This document shows, piece by piece, positions 14,233 through 25,635 of a stretch of 64,000 nucleotides of DNA (its first letter is position 1; every line of letters starts with the position of its first letter). The translations under genes and the position numbers were made by a program. Source of the stretch: Drosophila pseudoobscura (taxonomy: Eukaryota > Arthropoda > Insecta > Diptera > Drosophilidae). Below the pieces are notes generated by a model. That model was given only the letters and a program-made list of their open reading frames with translations. It searched no databases and was not told the DNA's origin. The stretch spans positions 66,541,869 through 66,605,868 of the forward strand of contig NC_046683.1 of the NCBI RefSeq assembly GCF_009870125.1, written 5' to 3'.

Positions 14233-14899
14233 ACAGAGGGAGAGCGAAAAAAAGGACCCTAATCCAATAGATAAATTTCGACAAAATTCCTTGGCTTCTG
14301 CGGCGCAATGCCTCCCCACAATGTGGCCTCCTCCTCCCCCTGCCCCTCTGCGGCTTCTGTGGCGGACACTCTCATTACTTGTCCATTATTATTGGCCTTC
14401 CATCCAGTGGCATTCGGATTCGCCCTCGCCTTTGGTTGATTCCATTCTTCAATCAATTTTTCAATTTTCAATTTCCATCCACGCGACTCACAATTGGCCG
14501 TCAAAGTCCTGTCCTTGTCCCCTCTGTCCTGCCCTCCGCTGGCCTCTCAGCCATAAGGAAAATTTGCATTTTCACTTGAGCAGGGTGGAAGGGGGGGGCC
14601 AGGGGATCTCCCTTCCAGTGTGGCTTGGATTTCCTTCAAGTTTCATCTCAAGTTTCGGTCTTCGGGCGGTCTTTCCACCGAAGAAACTCTCGGGAGACCT
14701 TCCATCCAGGGGTTTCCTCCGTTCCAGGAAGCTGCTCTAGAGACGCGCCCCTAACGAAACAGATCCCAGATCGCGCAGATCCCTGGACTGGGAAAACACA
14801 CCACACACACACTACGAGGCTTGGCGTAGCTTGCGGACAAGTGCAGGACACTTTTGGACAGGGCAGAGCAGGGCAGAGCAGAGCCGAGCCGAGCGGACA

Positions 14900-15130
14900 A
14901 AAAGTCACACAAATGAAACTCTGGGAAAAGCGGAAAAGACGCGGACGCGGCTGAGGATGTGGCAGTGAGGCAGTGGCAGGGGCACCTTGCTGTGTGGGAA
15001 ACACAAGTGGCGGAAATTCCTGGCCAGAAACGACCGTGTCCGTCCCGACCCGACCCGTCGCGGCCCACATGTGTTTCGCACATGTTGATGGAGGAATTTC
15101 CCGCGAGTGCGCGCGGTTTTAAGGCAAAGG
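14900..15130 (+). promoter_or_regulatory. rho neuroectoderm enhancer (NEE) core
   Basis: Within about 110 bp there is a Snail-type GCACCTTGC (14982-14990), a Su(H)-type TGTGGGAA (14993-15000) and a Dorsal-type GGAAATTCC (15012-15020). Two Twist-type CACATGT E-boxes follow (15066-15072 and 15079-15085), then a second Dorsal-type GGAATTTCCC (15093-15102). The cluster lies about 1.8 kb upstream of the rho TATA promoter. This composition and position match the Dorsal/Twist-activated, Snail-repressed NEE described for D. melanogaster rho, which drives lateral stripes in the blastoderm embryo. A further CACATGTT (15521-15528) and a Zelda-like CAGGTAA on the minus strand (around 15505) lie downstream and may mark its far edge. 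Site boundaries are seen; function is inferred from the orthologue. Confidence 0.85.
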
Positions 15131-15597
15131 AATCATCGAGTGTCCTCCCACGCCCACAGCGGCCCACAGCGGCCCACGAAGGCCCACAAAGGCAGGCAGT
15201 ACCTGTGATTGACCTTGACAGGGAGATGGCAATAGAAGGAGGGACAGTGACGCAGGGAGAGCCCTGCCTTGGGTCCACTGTTTTTTGTGTGATGCGTGCT
15301 TGCCACAATGAACGGGGCACAAGAAGACCAGAAGAACGTGTGAGGAAACGTGGGAAAAAAGGATTTACGATGGGGAGGGAGCAAGGGAGAGAGCGAGAGC
15401 GAGAGCGGGAGAGAGGAACGGAATCTAGAGTCTGATGTCTGATGTCTGATGATGTGCCTGGTCATGGTAGCAGCGTGTATCTGTGTATCTCTGTATCTGT
15501 GTCTTACCTGTTGCATGTTGCACATGTTAAAAAGTCATCATAAATCTCAGTGCTTCGCTGTGTGTGTGCGCGGGAGAGAACTATCCATCCCAAAGGA

Positions 15598-15647
15598 GGT
15601 CGTGGGTCGTAGGTCGTAGGTCGTAGGTCGTGGGTCGTGGGTCGAAG
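15598..15647. repeat. GTCGTRG heptanucleotide repeat
   Basis: About seven units alternating GTCGTAG and GTCGTGG. Confidence 0.85.
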
Positions 15648-16792
15648 GATGATGACTGGCATCCTAGATGTGTGCGTGGCCGTGTGTTTGTATTATCTAT
15701 CAAAATCTGTGTAAATTCCCCGATTAACATGCAAAACACGTAACCACGTAGCCCGGCTAGAGATCCTGCCCCGCAGGGCACCGCAGAGCCCCGTACTCCT
15801 TTTGTGCAACATTCCGTGACCTTTCCCGCGAATGGACTTAGTCTCTCTCTCCCTTTCTCTCCCTCTCGCTCTGCCCCAGGGATCATGCCACAGAGAGAGG
15901 TGCCTAATAATTTGTATAAATATTTATTTTTGCTACCGATTTTTATCTCTCTCTCCCTCTCTCTCCCTCTCTCTTTCTCTCTCAAAAAAAGGTGTGAAAT
16001 TTCAAACCCCTTGGAAGGCAATGATCTGTTACCGGGAATCACAAGAGAACGAATCGAGGATCGAGAATCGAGGATTTGGTTTCGGATTCGGGGACATGTT
16101 CTGCATTGCTAAAGATTATTCTGGTTTTGCATTTCGAACCCTCCATGCGCCCCCTTCCCCTCCCTCCGCCTATTGCTGCTGTGGCACGTTCCAGGGGTAG
16201 AGGGTCATGATTCGACTGGGAATTATTCGCTTACTCGATTCTACAGTAGATTTCTTAGACCATTTCCACCCGTAGAACGGACACAAAAACAATCCCCCCC
16301 GAAATCAGTTTTAATGAGCATTCATCAGCGTTCCCCCTAGGGAGGGGGTATTCCTCATCGGCCTCTCCCAAATCAGCCCAGTTTCGATCATCATCACTCC
16401 ACTCGCCCAACGGCCTTGGACTCGTGCTTTCGCAAGCGATCGCCCAAGAAGTGGGGCTCCGGTCTGGATACAAAGCACAAAGAGAGAATCAGGCATTGGC
16501 AATACGGGAATGAGTCAATCATTGATTGTCAATTCGGATTGACTAATCCATCCATTCGCTGCGGGCCATTCCTGCCTGCAGGCCATCGGTAGAACCGTCG
16601 TTCGAGCCCCCTCCCCCGCGGAGAGAGAGCGTGTTTGAGCTGCATCGAACGTGTTCGGGCCGGCAACTTATACGAAATGTTCGAAGGCCCGCCGAGCGAG
16701 CGACAAAGAGCGACAAAGAGAGAGCCCACTCTTATACGGCCAAACAAAAACACAACATGTTCGAGGGCTCGAGCGGCCGACGGGTCGGGCAC

Positions 16793-16829
16793 TATATAAG
16801 GCCGGTGGCAGGCACTGAGGCCGTCATTC
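16793..16829 (+). promoter_or_regulatory. rho core promoter (TATA box and initiator)
   Basis: TATATAAG occurs at 16793-16800 and an initiator-like TCATTC at 16824-16829, placing the start at about A16826, 33 bp downstream of the TATA box. GAGA-like and CGACAAAGAG direct repeats lie just upstream (16700-16725). A strong TATA/Inr pair fits a developmentally regulated gene. Confidence 0.85.
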
Positions 16830-17349
16830 CGCCGCAAAAATCCAAACCCAAAAATAATAAACTAAAGAGTAAACGTGTGAGAGAAACGTAGCAAAGCGAA
16901 GGCTGCGTTGGCGTGAGATTTCGAGAAACCGAGCACCGAGCACCGAGCACCGAGCACCGATAGCCCCGAAAGCAGCAGCAAAATATTCAAATTGTCGACC
17001 GTTTGGATTCATATTTTTTTGTCGTTCGTTCTCTGTGTGTGTGGGTGTGTTCGAGTCACAACAAATTATTTGATATTCGCTCAATGCTCCGAAAATGAAT
17101 TTTGTGAGCATTAAAACAAAGTTCAAGATATCAAAAATCGAACATCAAGTGAAAGACAACAACAATCAGCAGCATCGAGTAGTTGCAGCCGCAGCCGCAG
17201 CAGCAGCCAGCAAAAGTGCAAGAAACTAAAAAAAAACAGCAAGAACTAAGAACTAACATTTGGATTAAAAACGCATTTTGGATAAAAAAAAAAGAAGAGA
17301 TCCAGAGCAGCAGCAGCAGCAGCAGCGGAAAAAAAAAACAAAACATAAG
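16826..17349 (+). other. rho exon 1 (5' UTR)
   Basis: A non-coding leader runs from the predicted start to the donor AAG|GTAAGC at 17349/17350. It holds CAG/CAA-rich sequence (17300-17345) and no long frame. It is joined to the coding exon at 19669. Confidence 0.75.
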
Positions 17350-18779
17350 GTAAGCAAAAGGCCACGACCTTAATGACTGCAACAAAACAACAACAGGGGC
17401 AAAAACCCCCCAATAGAAATTGTCGCAAAAAGGGAATAACAGAGAGAGAGGGGGAGGGGGAGAGGGGGACAGGGCATGCCGCGTAATGAGTTTGTTCAAC
17501 CCGGTTGCAAGTACCATTACTACGATGGTTTCCCAGTTGTTGTTGTTTTTTAGGGGTGCCAGTGGAATGCAAAATGCAAATTGCACTCGGCGACAGGCGG
17601 GCAAAAACTATGTGAAGTTCTTGGATGGACATTCCATTCGAGAGTTGGAATTAATTGTATCTTTCGAAATCCATAGACAGGCAGATAGACCGACAGACGG
17701 GCGGACGGACAGACAGATATCTTGTGCATTTCGGCTGCAGCACTCATGCATGCGGTTCATGTTCATTCATGCTCTCCTGGGCATTCAGTGCAGACAGCAG
17801 ACAGCAGCAAGCAGCATGCCATCTTGCGCAAAATTGTAAAAATGCCATAATTAAAATTAATAAATAAATTAATTAATAAACAAGAGGCGCAGAGCGAAAG
17901 ACTGCTGCGATTTCGTGTTTTATTGAAATTGCTAGGCAACGAAAACAAACGAACGAAGTCCGAAGCCGCGAAGCCCGAAGCCCAAGTCAAACCAAAAAGA
18001 ACAAAACGAAACGAACCTCGGACTTGGCCGAAGGGGAGGGAAGCAGTAGCAGCGGTAGTAGGGGTTTTTTCGGTCAGTTGTTGGTGCTCCCACACACACA
18101 CCACACCACACCACACACCACATGCCGTACTCCTCACTCCTTTCCGCCTGTGCAGGTGTGGGTCGAACTCAGACATAATTACAATAATACCAGACAACAG
18201 ACAGCAGACAGCAGCCAAAGGCCATACCAATGCGTTCGACTGCAGGCAGGCGGCGTCACAGCAGACAGACCTCAGACGCAACTTCGAAGCGGAGAAAGAG
18301 AAAGAGAGCGAGAGCGTAGTAGTTGTACTTGGGATACCCTTCCACTCGACAGAAATATGACAATTATGAAAGGGAATAAGTGCGGATAAAGGAATTTGCG
18401 GCAAAACCCACGTTCCCCGATCCACGATCCACGATCCACATGGAGTCAGACCCCAGCAAAAGCCAGTCTTGAGTCCCATTTTTTGTTGGCGTAGGCGCCG
18501 CTGCCGCTGCCGCTGCAGAGGAAGTGCCAGCGCCAAAGACGCGTTGGCGCGACTGCGACTGCGACTGCGGCTTTTCATTGAGTGTTGTGCAAGGCAGAGG
18601 CAGAGGCAGCGGCAGCGGCAGAGGCAAAACCCAATGGAAATTGTTTAATATGACTTTTGATTCGCTTTCGATTCGAGTGTCTGTCTGCACAGCACAATTG
18701 TTGCTCACAAAAACAGAATTAAAGAAGCTTTTTTTTCCTTTTGTTGGTCGATCATTAGCGACACTGAATGTCGAATGTC

Positions 18780-18855
18780 GGCTCTGTCGCTGGCTCTGTC
18801 GCTGTCTCTGTCGCTGGCTCTGTCGCTGTCTCTGTCGCTGGCTCTGTCGCTGGCT
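18780..18855. repeat. Minisatellite of CTCTGTCGCTGG/CTCTGTCGCTGT units
   Basis: About six 12-bp units alternate in the final base, giving a 24-bp higher-order period, in rho intron 1. Confidence 0.9.
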
Positions 18856-19458
18856 CCGTGTGTAATTGAATCGAATGCGATTAACATAATTTTGTTTGAA
18901 AAATGTTGTCTTTTCGTTTCGTTGTCATTGCAAATTACTCCGTACAATAATGCGCCTAATGCCCCGACCATTAGCTGATTAGTTGGCCATTAGGCAACGG
19001 CGGAGCGATGCTGCAGAGGCCGAAGGCATCGCAGCAGAAAATGCAGTTAAAAACAACAGCAACAAAAACGTTACATAAATAGCGAAACGAAGGCCATGCC
19101 ACACTCCCCAACAATCAGGCTGGGAAAAACTTTGACTATGCTTCATGGCTAATTTTAGAGGGAGACAGAGACAGAGAGAGTGAGGGAGAGCGAGAGAGGG
19201 AGAGACAAGCCCCCCAAAAGAAGAAAAAACCCCCCAAGAGACAAGAAAAGAAAAGAAAAACTTTTTTCTTTTCCAAAAGGCCCATCAAATTTTATGAGCA
19301 AGAAAGACAGAGAGGGGTAGAGAGAGGGAGGGGGAGAGAGAGGGAGAGAGATGTTACTGGTGACCCAGTTTTTCCGAGGGAAAACCAGGAAGTGGATAAA
19401 GTCTCAAAACCATAAAAAAAAAGCACAACGAAAATCTCCCCAAGGAAATTCTTGGGCC

Positions 19459-19459
<1 letters not shown>

Positions 19460-19501
<42 letters not shown>
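19460..19501. repeat. Homopolymer C tract (42 bp)
   Basis: An uninterrupted run of cytosines in rho intron 1, about 170 bp upstream of the coding exon. It could be an assembly-length artefact or a structure-forming (i-motif / G-quadruplex) tract. Confidence 0.95.
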
Positions 19502-19503
<2 letters not shown>

Positions 19504-19695
19504 AAGAGTGTTGCAACGCGAGAGAGAGACAGAGAGAGAGAGCGAGAGGGAGAGAATGAATAATTTATGCACTTAATTGATTTGTTTATTGTTTATTGTT
19601 TTCTGTGTGTTTCTGTGGTTCACGTTAATTAATTATAAACTTTATGTCGTGTTTTTTTCTTGTTGCAGAAGTGAAAAATCTTGGACTCCAGAAAA

Positions 19696-21517
19696 ATGGA
19701 AAGCACAACAAAAACCAAAATGCAAGTGGCAGATGCCACAGCCACAGCCACTGCCACTGCCACAGGCACTGCCGCAAAGGTGGAGACCATCATTGACATT
19801 CCCAGTGGCGCTGCCTCGTCGACGTCGACGTCCTCCTCCTACGACACGGACTGCAGCACGGCCAGCAGCACCTGCTGCACGCGACAGGGCGAGCACATCT
19901 ACATGCAGCGCGAGGCCCTCGCCATGTCCCTGCCCATGTCCTGCCCCGCCGCGGCCACGCCCCTGGAGGCGTCCGCGGACGAGATGGGGCTGCTGAAGTA
20001 CGAGCACCGCAAGCACTGGCCCTGGTTCATCCTCATAATCTCCATCATTGAGGTGAGTACTCCACCCCCTTGGGTGTCCCCCCCGCCCCCTTGGGCATCC
20101 CCCCTTGGGTATTTATGATTATTACGAATCAATGCCCGACGAATAAAACTTTCGAAATAGCCCCAAACTTGCAACGAAATGGCAATAGGAAATGTTTCAA
20201 AAAGAGCCAGCCAAAAGAGAGAGCGGAAGTTTTCCCCCACCCCCGCCGCCGCGCCCCCTCCGGCCTGTCTGTGTGTCTGACTTTGTGGCGCCTCCCCCGA
20301 AAATCGATTGTAAACAACTCGAACAACAAACAACAGAGAGAGAGAGACAGAGAGAAGGGAAATTGTGGAAATTATTTGGCTAGAAACTAAAGCCAAAGAG
20401 GGAGAAGGAGAGGGAGAGGGAGAGTCCTGCCCCATGGGGCGTATGATATGTTGTTGCTTGAACAAATGCCAAAAAGTACGAGGCATTCGTTGGGTTTTCG
20501 GTTTTCGGCTTTCGGGGGACACCATCGCGTGCCAGACAGCGCCAAGAACCAATACATAAATCAGACCTCCCCACCGCACCCCCCCCTACTCTGTTGAAAC
20601 CTACTTAACCCCCCCTTTTCGATTCCGTATCCTTTTTGCGTCCTGCAGATTGCCATCTTCGCCTACGATCGCTACACGATGCCCGCCCAGAACTTCGGGC
20701 TGCCCGTGCCGATACCGAGCGACTCGGTGCTGGTGTACCGGCCCGACCGGCGGCTCCAGGTGTGGCGCTTCTTCAGCTACATGTTCCTGCACGCCAACTG
20801 GTTCCACCTGGGCTTCAACATCATCATCCAGCTGTTCTTCGGCATTCCCCTGGAGGTGATGCACGGCACCGGGCGCATCGGCGTCATCTACCTGGCCGGC
20901 GTCTTCGCGGGCTCCCTCGGGACGAGCGTCGTCGACTCGGAGGTGTTCCTGGTGGGCGCCAGCGGCGGCGTCTACGCCCTCCTGGCCGCCCACTTGGCCA
21001 ACATCACCCTCAACTACGCGCACATGAAGTCCGCGTCCACGCAGCTCGGCTCGGTGGTTATTTTCGGTAAGTTGAGAGAGCCCAAGCCCCCCTCAGCACC
21101 CCCCTGCAGCCCCCTCTGCACCGGCCTTGACTAACCGAGAAACCCTCTCTGTTCTCTCCTTGTGTGCCTCCTTTAGTGTCCTGCGACCTGGGCTACGCTC
21201 TCTACACGCAGTACTTCGACGGCGGCAGCGGCAGCGGGGAGGCCGCCTCCTCGGCCTTCGCCAAGGGGCCGCAGGTGTCGTACATCGCCCACCTGACGGG
21301 CGCCCTGGCGGGCCTCACCATCGGCTTCCTGGTGCTCAAGAACTTCGGGCACCGCGAGTACGAGCAGCTCATCTGGTGGCTGGCCCTCGGCGTCTACTGC
21401 GCCTTCACCGTCTTCGCGATCGTCTTCAACCTGATCAACACCGTCACCGCCCAGCTGATGGAGGAGCAGGGGGAGGTCATCACACAGCATCTGCTGCACG
21501 ACTTGGGTGTGTCCTAA
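19696..21517 (+). CDS. rho: Rhomboid-1 intramembrane serine protease
   Basis: Rhomboid cleaves membrane-bound Spitz and related EGF ligands in the Golgi, starting EGFR signalling. Coding exons are 19696-20052, 20649-21066 and 21177-21517 (1116 nt, 371 aa), with clean GT/AG junctions and a non-coding 5' exon at 16826-17349. The N-terminal 105 or so residues are cytosolic, Ala/Thr and Ser rich, followed by a seven-helix rhomboid domain. Visible hallmarks are WR (158-159), the HAN..HLGFN segment with Asn176, the GASGG loop with catalytic Ser224, and AHLTGA with catalytic His297. D. melanogaster Rho is 355 aa, with Ser217 and His281. The extra length lies partly in the N-terminus and partly in a nine-residue Gly/Ser/Ala insertion between helices at about 270-280. 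The start at 19696 is the first in-frame ATG in the exon with an A-rich context; the gene is strongly GC-biased. Confidence 0.97.
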
Positions 21518-22135
21518 GCGCTCCTCACCGGCTCATTGGACTCCAGTTGGGGCCCATCGGCGGGTCCTTAGCAGAGAGATCTATAGACGAAACGAAAGAA
21601 AAGTAGGAGGTGGAGGAGAAGGAGAAGGAGAAGGAGAAGAGAGAGCAAAGAGAGAGCAAACGATTTTTTAGTTCAAAACTAAATCCGAAATTCGTTTGAA
21701 TTTTGCAATTTTGCCGCGTTTCGTATTTGTTTTATTTCGTTTCGATTTGCTATCGATTCGCAGTTATCGTTAATCGTTATCGTTATCGTTTTCTAGTTAC
21801 CGTTTTGCGCGTTTCATTTTCATACAAAAAGCAACAGAAAAACAGACAAAAAATGAACAACAAAAGAGAAATAAAAATCAAAAATCAAAAATAAAAATAC
21901 AAGAAGTAAAAAGCCGAAAACCGAAAAACCGAAAGCCGAAAAACGTGTAAACAAAATGTTGTGATAGAACCAAAGACTGAATTTTTTTTTTTCGCGTGTA
22001 AAAAAATAACAAAAAACTAAAACAAAAGAAGGAGAAGGCGAAGAAGAAGGAGAAGCAGAAGAAAACCAGGAAAAACAAGAGGAAAATCCCAGCAGCGCGC
22101 TATAAAGCAATTATCAAAAAATAAATGGAATGAAA
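21518..22135 (+). other. rho: Probable rho 3' UTR
   Basis: A-rich sequence follows the stop codon, with a candidate AATAAA near 22117. The exact end cannot be fixed; further A/T-rich low-complexity DNA continues to 23450. Confidence 0.5.
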
Positions 22136-25100
22136 TTGAATGGAATGGAAAATGTATTTCCATTTATATTTCCATTTGTTTTCGCTCTTGTTTTGTTCTT
22201 GTTTTGCTTTGTTTCTTCGCTTAAATGGTTGTTCTAAATTATGTATTTATTGGCCCTAACCTCCCCTCCCGCCCCCCAGCCACCCCCCAGGGCATACATT
22301 TAATTCTACTATAATTTAGGATTTTTTTTTCAATTAATGAAGCAGCAGCGAGGGGCCGTAGGGAGCTCTAGGAATATATAGAAAAGAAATCACGTAACAA
22401 ATTGTAAATACTATTAAGTCCGCACACTAGTCAAAGCAGAAGATAGAAGATACAAGATACAAGATACCAGATACAAGATACAAGATAAAAGATAAACGAT
22501 AAAAGATAAACGATAAAAGATAGATAGATACAAGATATGGTAGGGGAAAATTCAAGAAAATTCACAAAATATTTATCCCTAAGTAATCCCCCCTCCCCCC
22601 AGAGAGAGAGAGAGAGAGAGAGATACATACAATACACACACACACACACACACACAAAAAAGTATTACTAATTTATATATATATATATATTTATTTCCTT
22701 CATTTTTTTTGTCAATTTATTTATTTAATTATTTAATAATTTAGTGGAAAAAAGCACGAAAAAACACACACAACAAAAACAAAAACAAAAACAACAACAA
22801 AATGTAAAGAGAAAAACACACACAGACACAGACGACACGATGAAAAGCCAAAGAAAATACAACAATTATCAACAACAAAAACAACAACAAAATATATATG
22901 CAAATATATTGTTTTATTTTATTTAAATTTTTTGCATTTTGATTTCAGTTTGAAAAGGGTTTTGATCGAAGGATAAACACATAAAGATAGATAGATACAC
23001 CTAAGGACACTCGCAAGATACTCGACATCGTACTCCATCGTACTCCCCGTGTATCCCGAATAGATATCCCGAATACAAGGATACACAGATAATCCCTGGC
23101 CTGGAAAAGTCAGCCAGCAGAAGCGTAAGCCAAAAACTATAGAAAGGGCGACCCCCCATAGACCCCCCTCCCCCCTAGCCATAGCCATAGCCATAGCCGT
23201 AGCATACTCTATATTCAATTTTCAATGTAATGGAAAACCCACAAAAATACACCCCTACCCCACGCCCCCCCTACCACCCCCCTTATAACCGATACGCCCC
23301 CAAAGGACACACGGACACGGAGAGAAATCAAATAGCAAATAGCGAATAGCGAATAGCAAATAGCAAATATGCAAAAATCCAAAAGAAAACATAAAGAGAA
23401 CGTAACGAAACGAAAAATCATAAATAAATAAACGACTAAAATTGAACAAAAATAAATGTCTAAATTAGAAATGAAATTCCTCGATGGTCTCTCGCATTTT
23501 TCTCGCATTCCGGCAAGCAGACACATCTCCAGGGCGGAGACGAGCCCGGAGTCGGAGAGGGGGAGAGGGGGGAGTGCCAGGGGGAGTGGCACTCCACAGC
23601 AATCGATATTTGTTCCATTTTTGTTCTTGCTTTTGCCTTTGCCTTTGTTTTATATCAACAAAAATTGCATAAATGTGGGCACTTCTCCGGAGAACTTCTC
23701 TCGTGTCATTCGGCGAGTGAATAATTGCAACTAAAGCCCCCAAGAAAATCCTTAATTAAGACCCGTTGCCCCCCACCCGCCACCCCCCACCCACTGCGCA
23801 CAGCTTTCCAGATACCCTGTAGGCGGTGCCAAAGGAGGTCGTATGGTGGCCCCCAAGAAGCCGTAGATACACCCCAGATCCATCCATCCATCCCGCGAAA
23901 TGCATCCCAGTTTTCAGGCATCCAAAAATATTCCTCAGCCGAAGTATCTTTCAGTCTCAACAGCTTTTTCCATCGAAGCAGAAGGGTGGCTCTGGCTCTG
24001 GCTCTGATGAGGGGAGCCCTCCCCCTAAATCAATACTTGCCCCATATTACGGCTATTACTAATGGAATTCCGAAGAACAGAGGGGCACAGGGGGGGGGGG
24101 CACAGGGCGGGCAACAGTGGGGCGACAGCAGTCGATAAATATCACCTTAGAAAATATTAAGCACCAAAAAGAACGCATAATTCCAACTTCCCCGAGGATT
24201 GTGGCCCCTCCGCCCCCTCGGCATTCCACTTGAGGGAATCCTTGGACGGAAGGAAGCAAAAGGAAGTCCACAAACAACAAGCAACAAGCAAATAAATGCA
24301 TAATTAATAATTGTGAATAATCAAAGAAGCGTATAACAAGGCACTCCCCTCCTCCCTGCCCCGAGATCCGAGAAGGAGACGCCGATGCCGCTCCCGCTGC
24401 CCCTGCCCCTGCCCCTGCCGCTGTGCTGCCTGATTGCATCTGCCAATTAATTTCACATTAAATTATACAATTATCAGAGGCACTCCCCCCCCCCTCCACC
24501 CCTCCACCCCTCGCCACGCCGAGTCAAGTGGCAGTGCCATTTTCGGGGGCGGAGTGCACTCCGACGATCTATGCCGCAAAGAGAGCAGCATCTGGGCGGC
24601 TGGGCTGCTGGCGAGATTTATGGTAGACACTCGCGGCCATCAAATTGAAATTCAGACGCTGTGGCAGCGAGCCACAATGTCAACCGATGCGATGTGCAAC
24701 AGCCGATGGAGCGACGAGGTCAGACAGGCACCAGGCAGCCCCCTCGCTCCCTCCCTCCTGCTCCTCGTCTCCGCTGCGAAAGCTCCGAAAAATCCACATA
24801 AATAACGCGGCCATCGGGACAGCCTCCTCTGTATGTGTGTGCCCCGTGTGTGTGTGTGTGTGCTGCTTGCCACCGCAGACTCCTGCTTTTGCTGCTGCTG
24901 TGGCTGCTGCTTCTCGTTCGTTGAGCTTGTTTCTGCGAATGGCAGGTGCAACTCAATCAACGCCGCCAACAGGCCGGTGCTGCCGCCGCTTGTTGTGCCA
25001 CAAACGTTGCATGTCATCTGGACACAAGCTGCAGTTGCAGCTCAGAGGAGAGGCTGGAGCTCTGCTGGCGTGCCACCTGCCCCAAAAGTTGTCTTTGGAT

Positions 25101-25635
25101 CGTTTTTTGTTTACATTTGGCGCAAGAAGGCGAAGCGGCAGTGGCTGTGGCAGAGCCAGTGGCAGTGGCAGAGCCAGTGGCAACTGAGGAAGCTATAAGC
25201 ATGCCTCGAGTGGGGATATCGCCAGAGATCAACGATCTTGGGGTTCAATGGTCCTTCAAGCAGGGTTTTTGTTGCAATCAAAGAACCTGAAAGTACAGAG
25301 AGTTCTCTTTGAGAGCCACGAGAGATCGAGAGCAGAGCAGAGACCACCGCCTAAGGGACCTTAACCCACCTTATCGCAGGGAGTACTCCTTCCTCCTTCC
25401 TTTTTTCGCTCCGATTCTGATGACCCTGAAAGGCACTTATCCCTGGCTATTGGTCGCTCCGCAGGACTCCTGTTGGGACTCCTGCCTCGATAAGGAAACT
25501 ACCTGGGATTCGGGCTGCCCAAGAGGCGGAGGACCTCTCCCGAGTAAAGCGGGAGTTTTCCCATTCAGAAAACATTAATTTACAATATATATGTACATGG
25601 GGGGACATGGGAGGAGGGGGGCAGGAGGAGGATAT
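22136..25635. other. Intergenic DNA between rho and Naa30B
   Basis: I see no gene. The stretch holds GATACAA/GATAAA arrays (22440-22530), GA and CA microsatellites (22601-22655), ATAG and CCATAG runs (about 23170-23205), poly-G/C runs and CAG-like low-complexity sequence. Confidence 0.6.

Larger units (their letters stand above)
1..14640. other. Non-coding DNA upstream of rho
   Basis: I see no convincing gene here. Open frames are short, lie on both strands, and are built of low-complexity sequence (CA, GA, CCATCG, CTG and poly-G runs). In D. melanogaster the DNA upstream of rho holds many tissue enhancers, so this block is probably partly cis-regulatory, but I cannot delimit individual enhancers. 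Internal structure worth noting is a duplicated segment at 7345-7735, an AT-rich stretch at 12440-13290 with a repeated motif, and the simple repeats listed separately. Confidence 0.6.
17350..19668 (+). other. rho intron 1
   Basis: A 2.3 kb intron from GTAAGC to TTGTTGCAG. It contains CCAAAG/CAGACA repeats, a 24-bp CTCTGTCGCTGG-type minisatellite (18780-18855) and a run of 42 cytosines (19460-19501). No gene is seen inside it. In D. melanogaster this intron is a plausible enhancer location, but I see no distinct site cluster. Confidence 0.7.

Noticed and set aside
17763-18578. A 271-aa minus-strand frame inside rho intron 1
   Set aside because: Composed of CAG/CGA-type low-complexity sequence and lacking any family resemblance; opposite-strand frames are as long.
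20601-21070. Long opposite-strand and shifted frames over rho exons
   Set aside because: Shadow frames caused by the strong GC bias at third positions of the real rho coding sequence.
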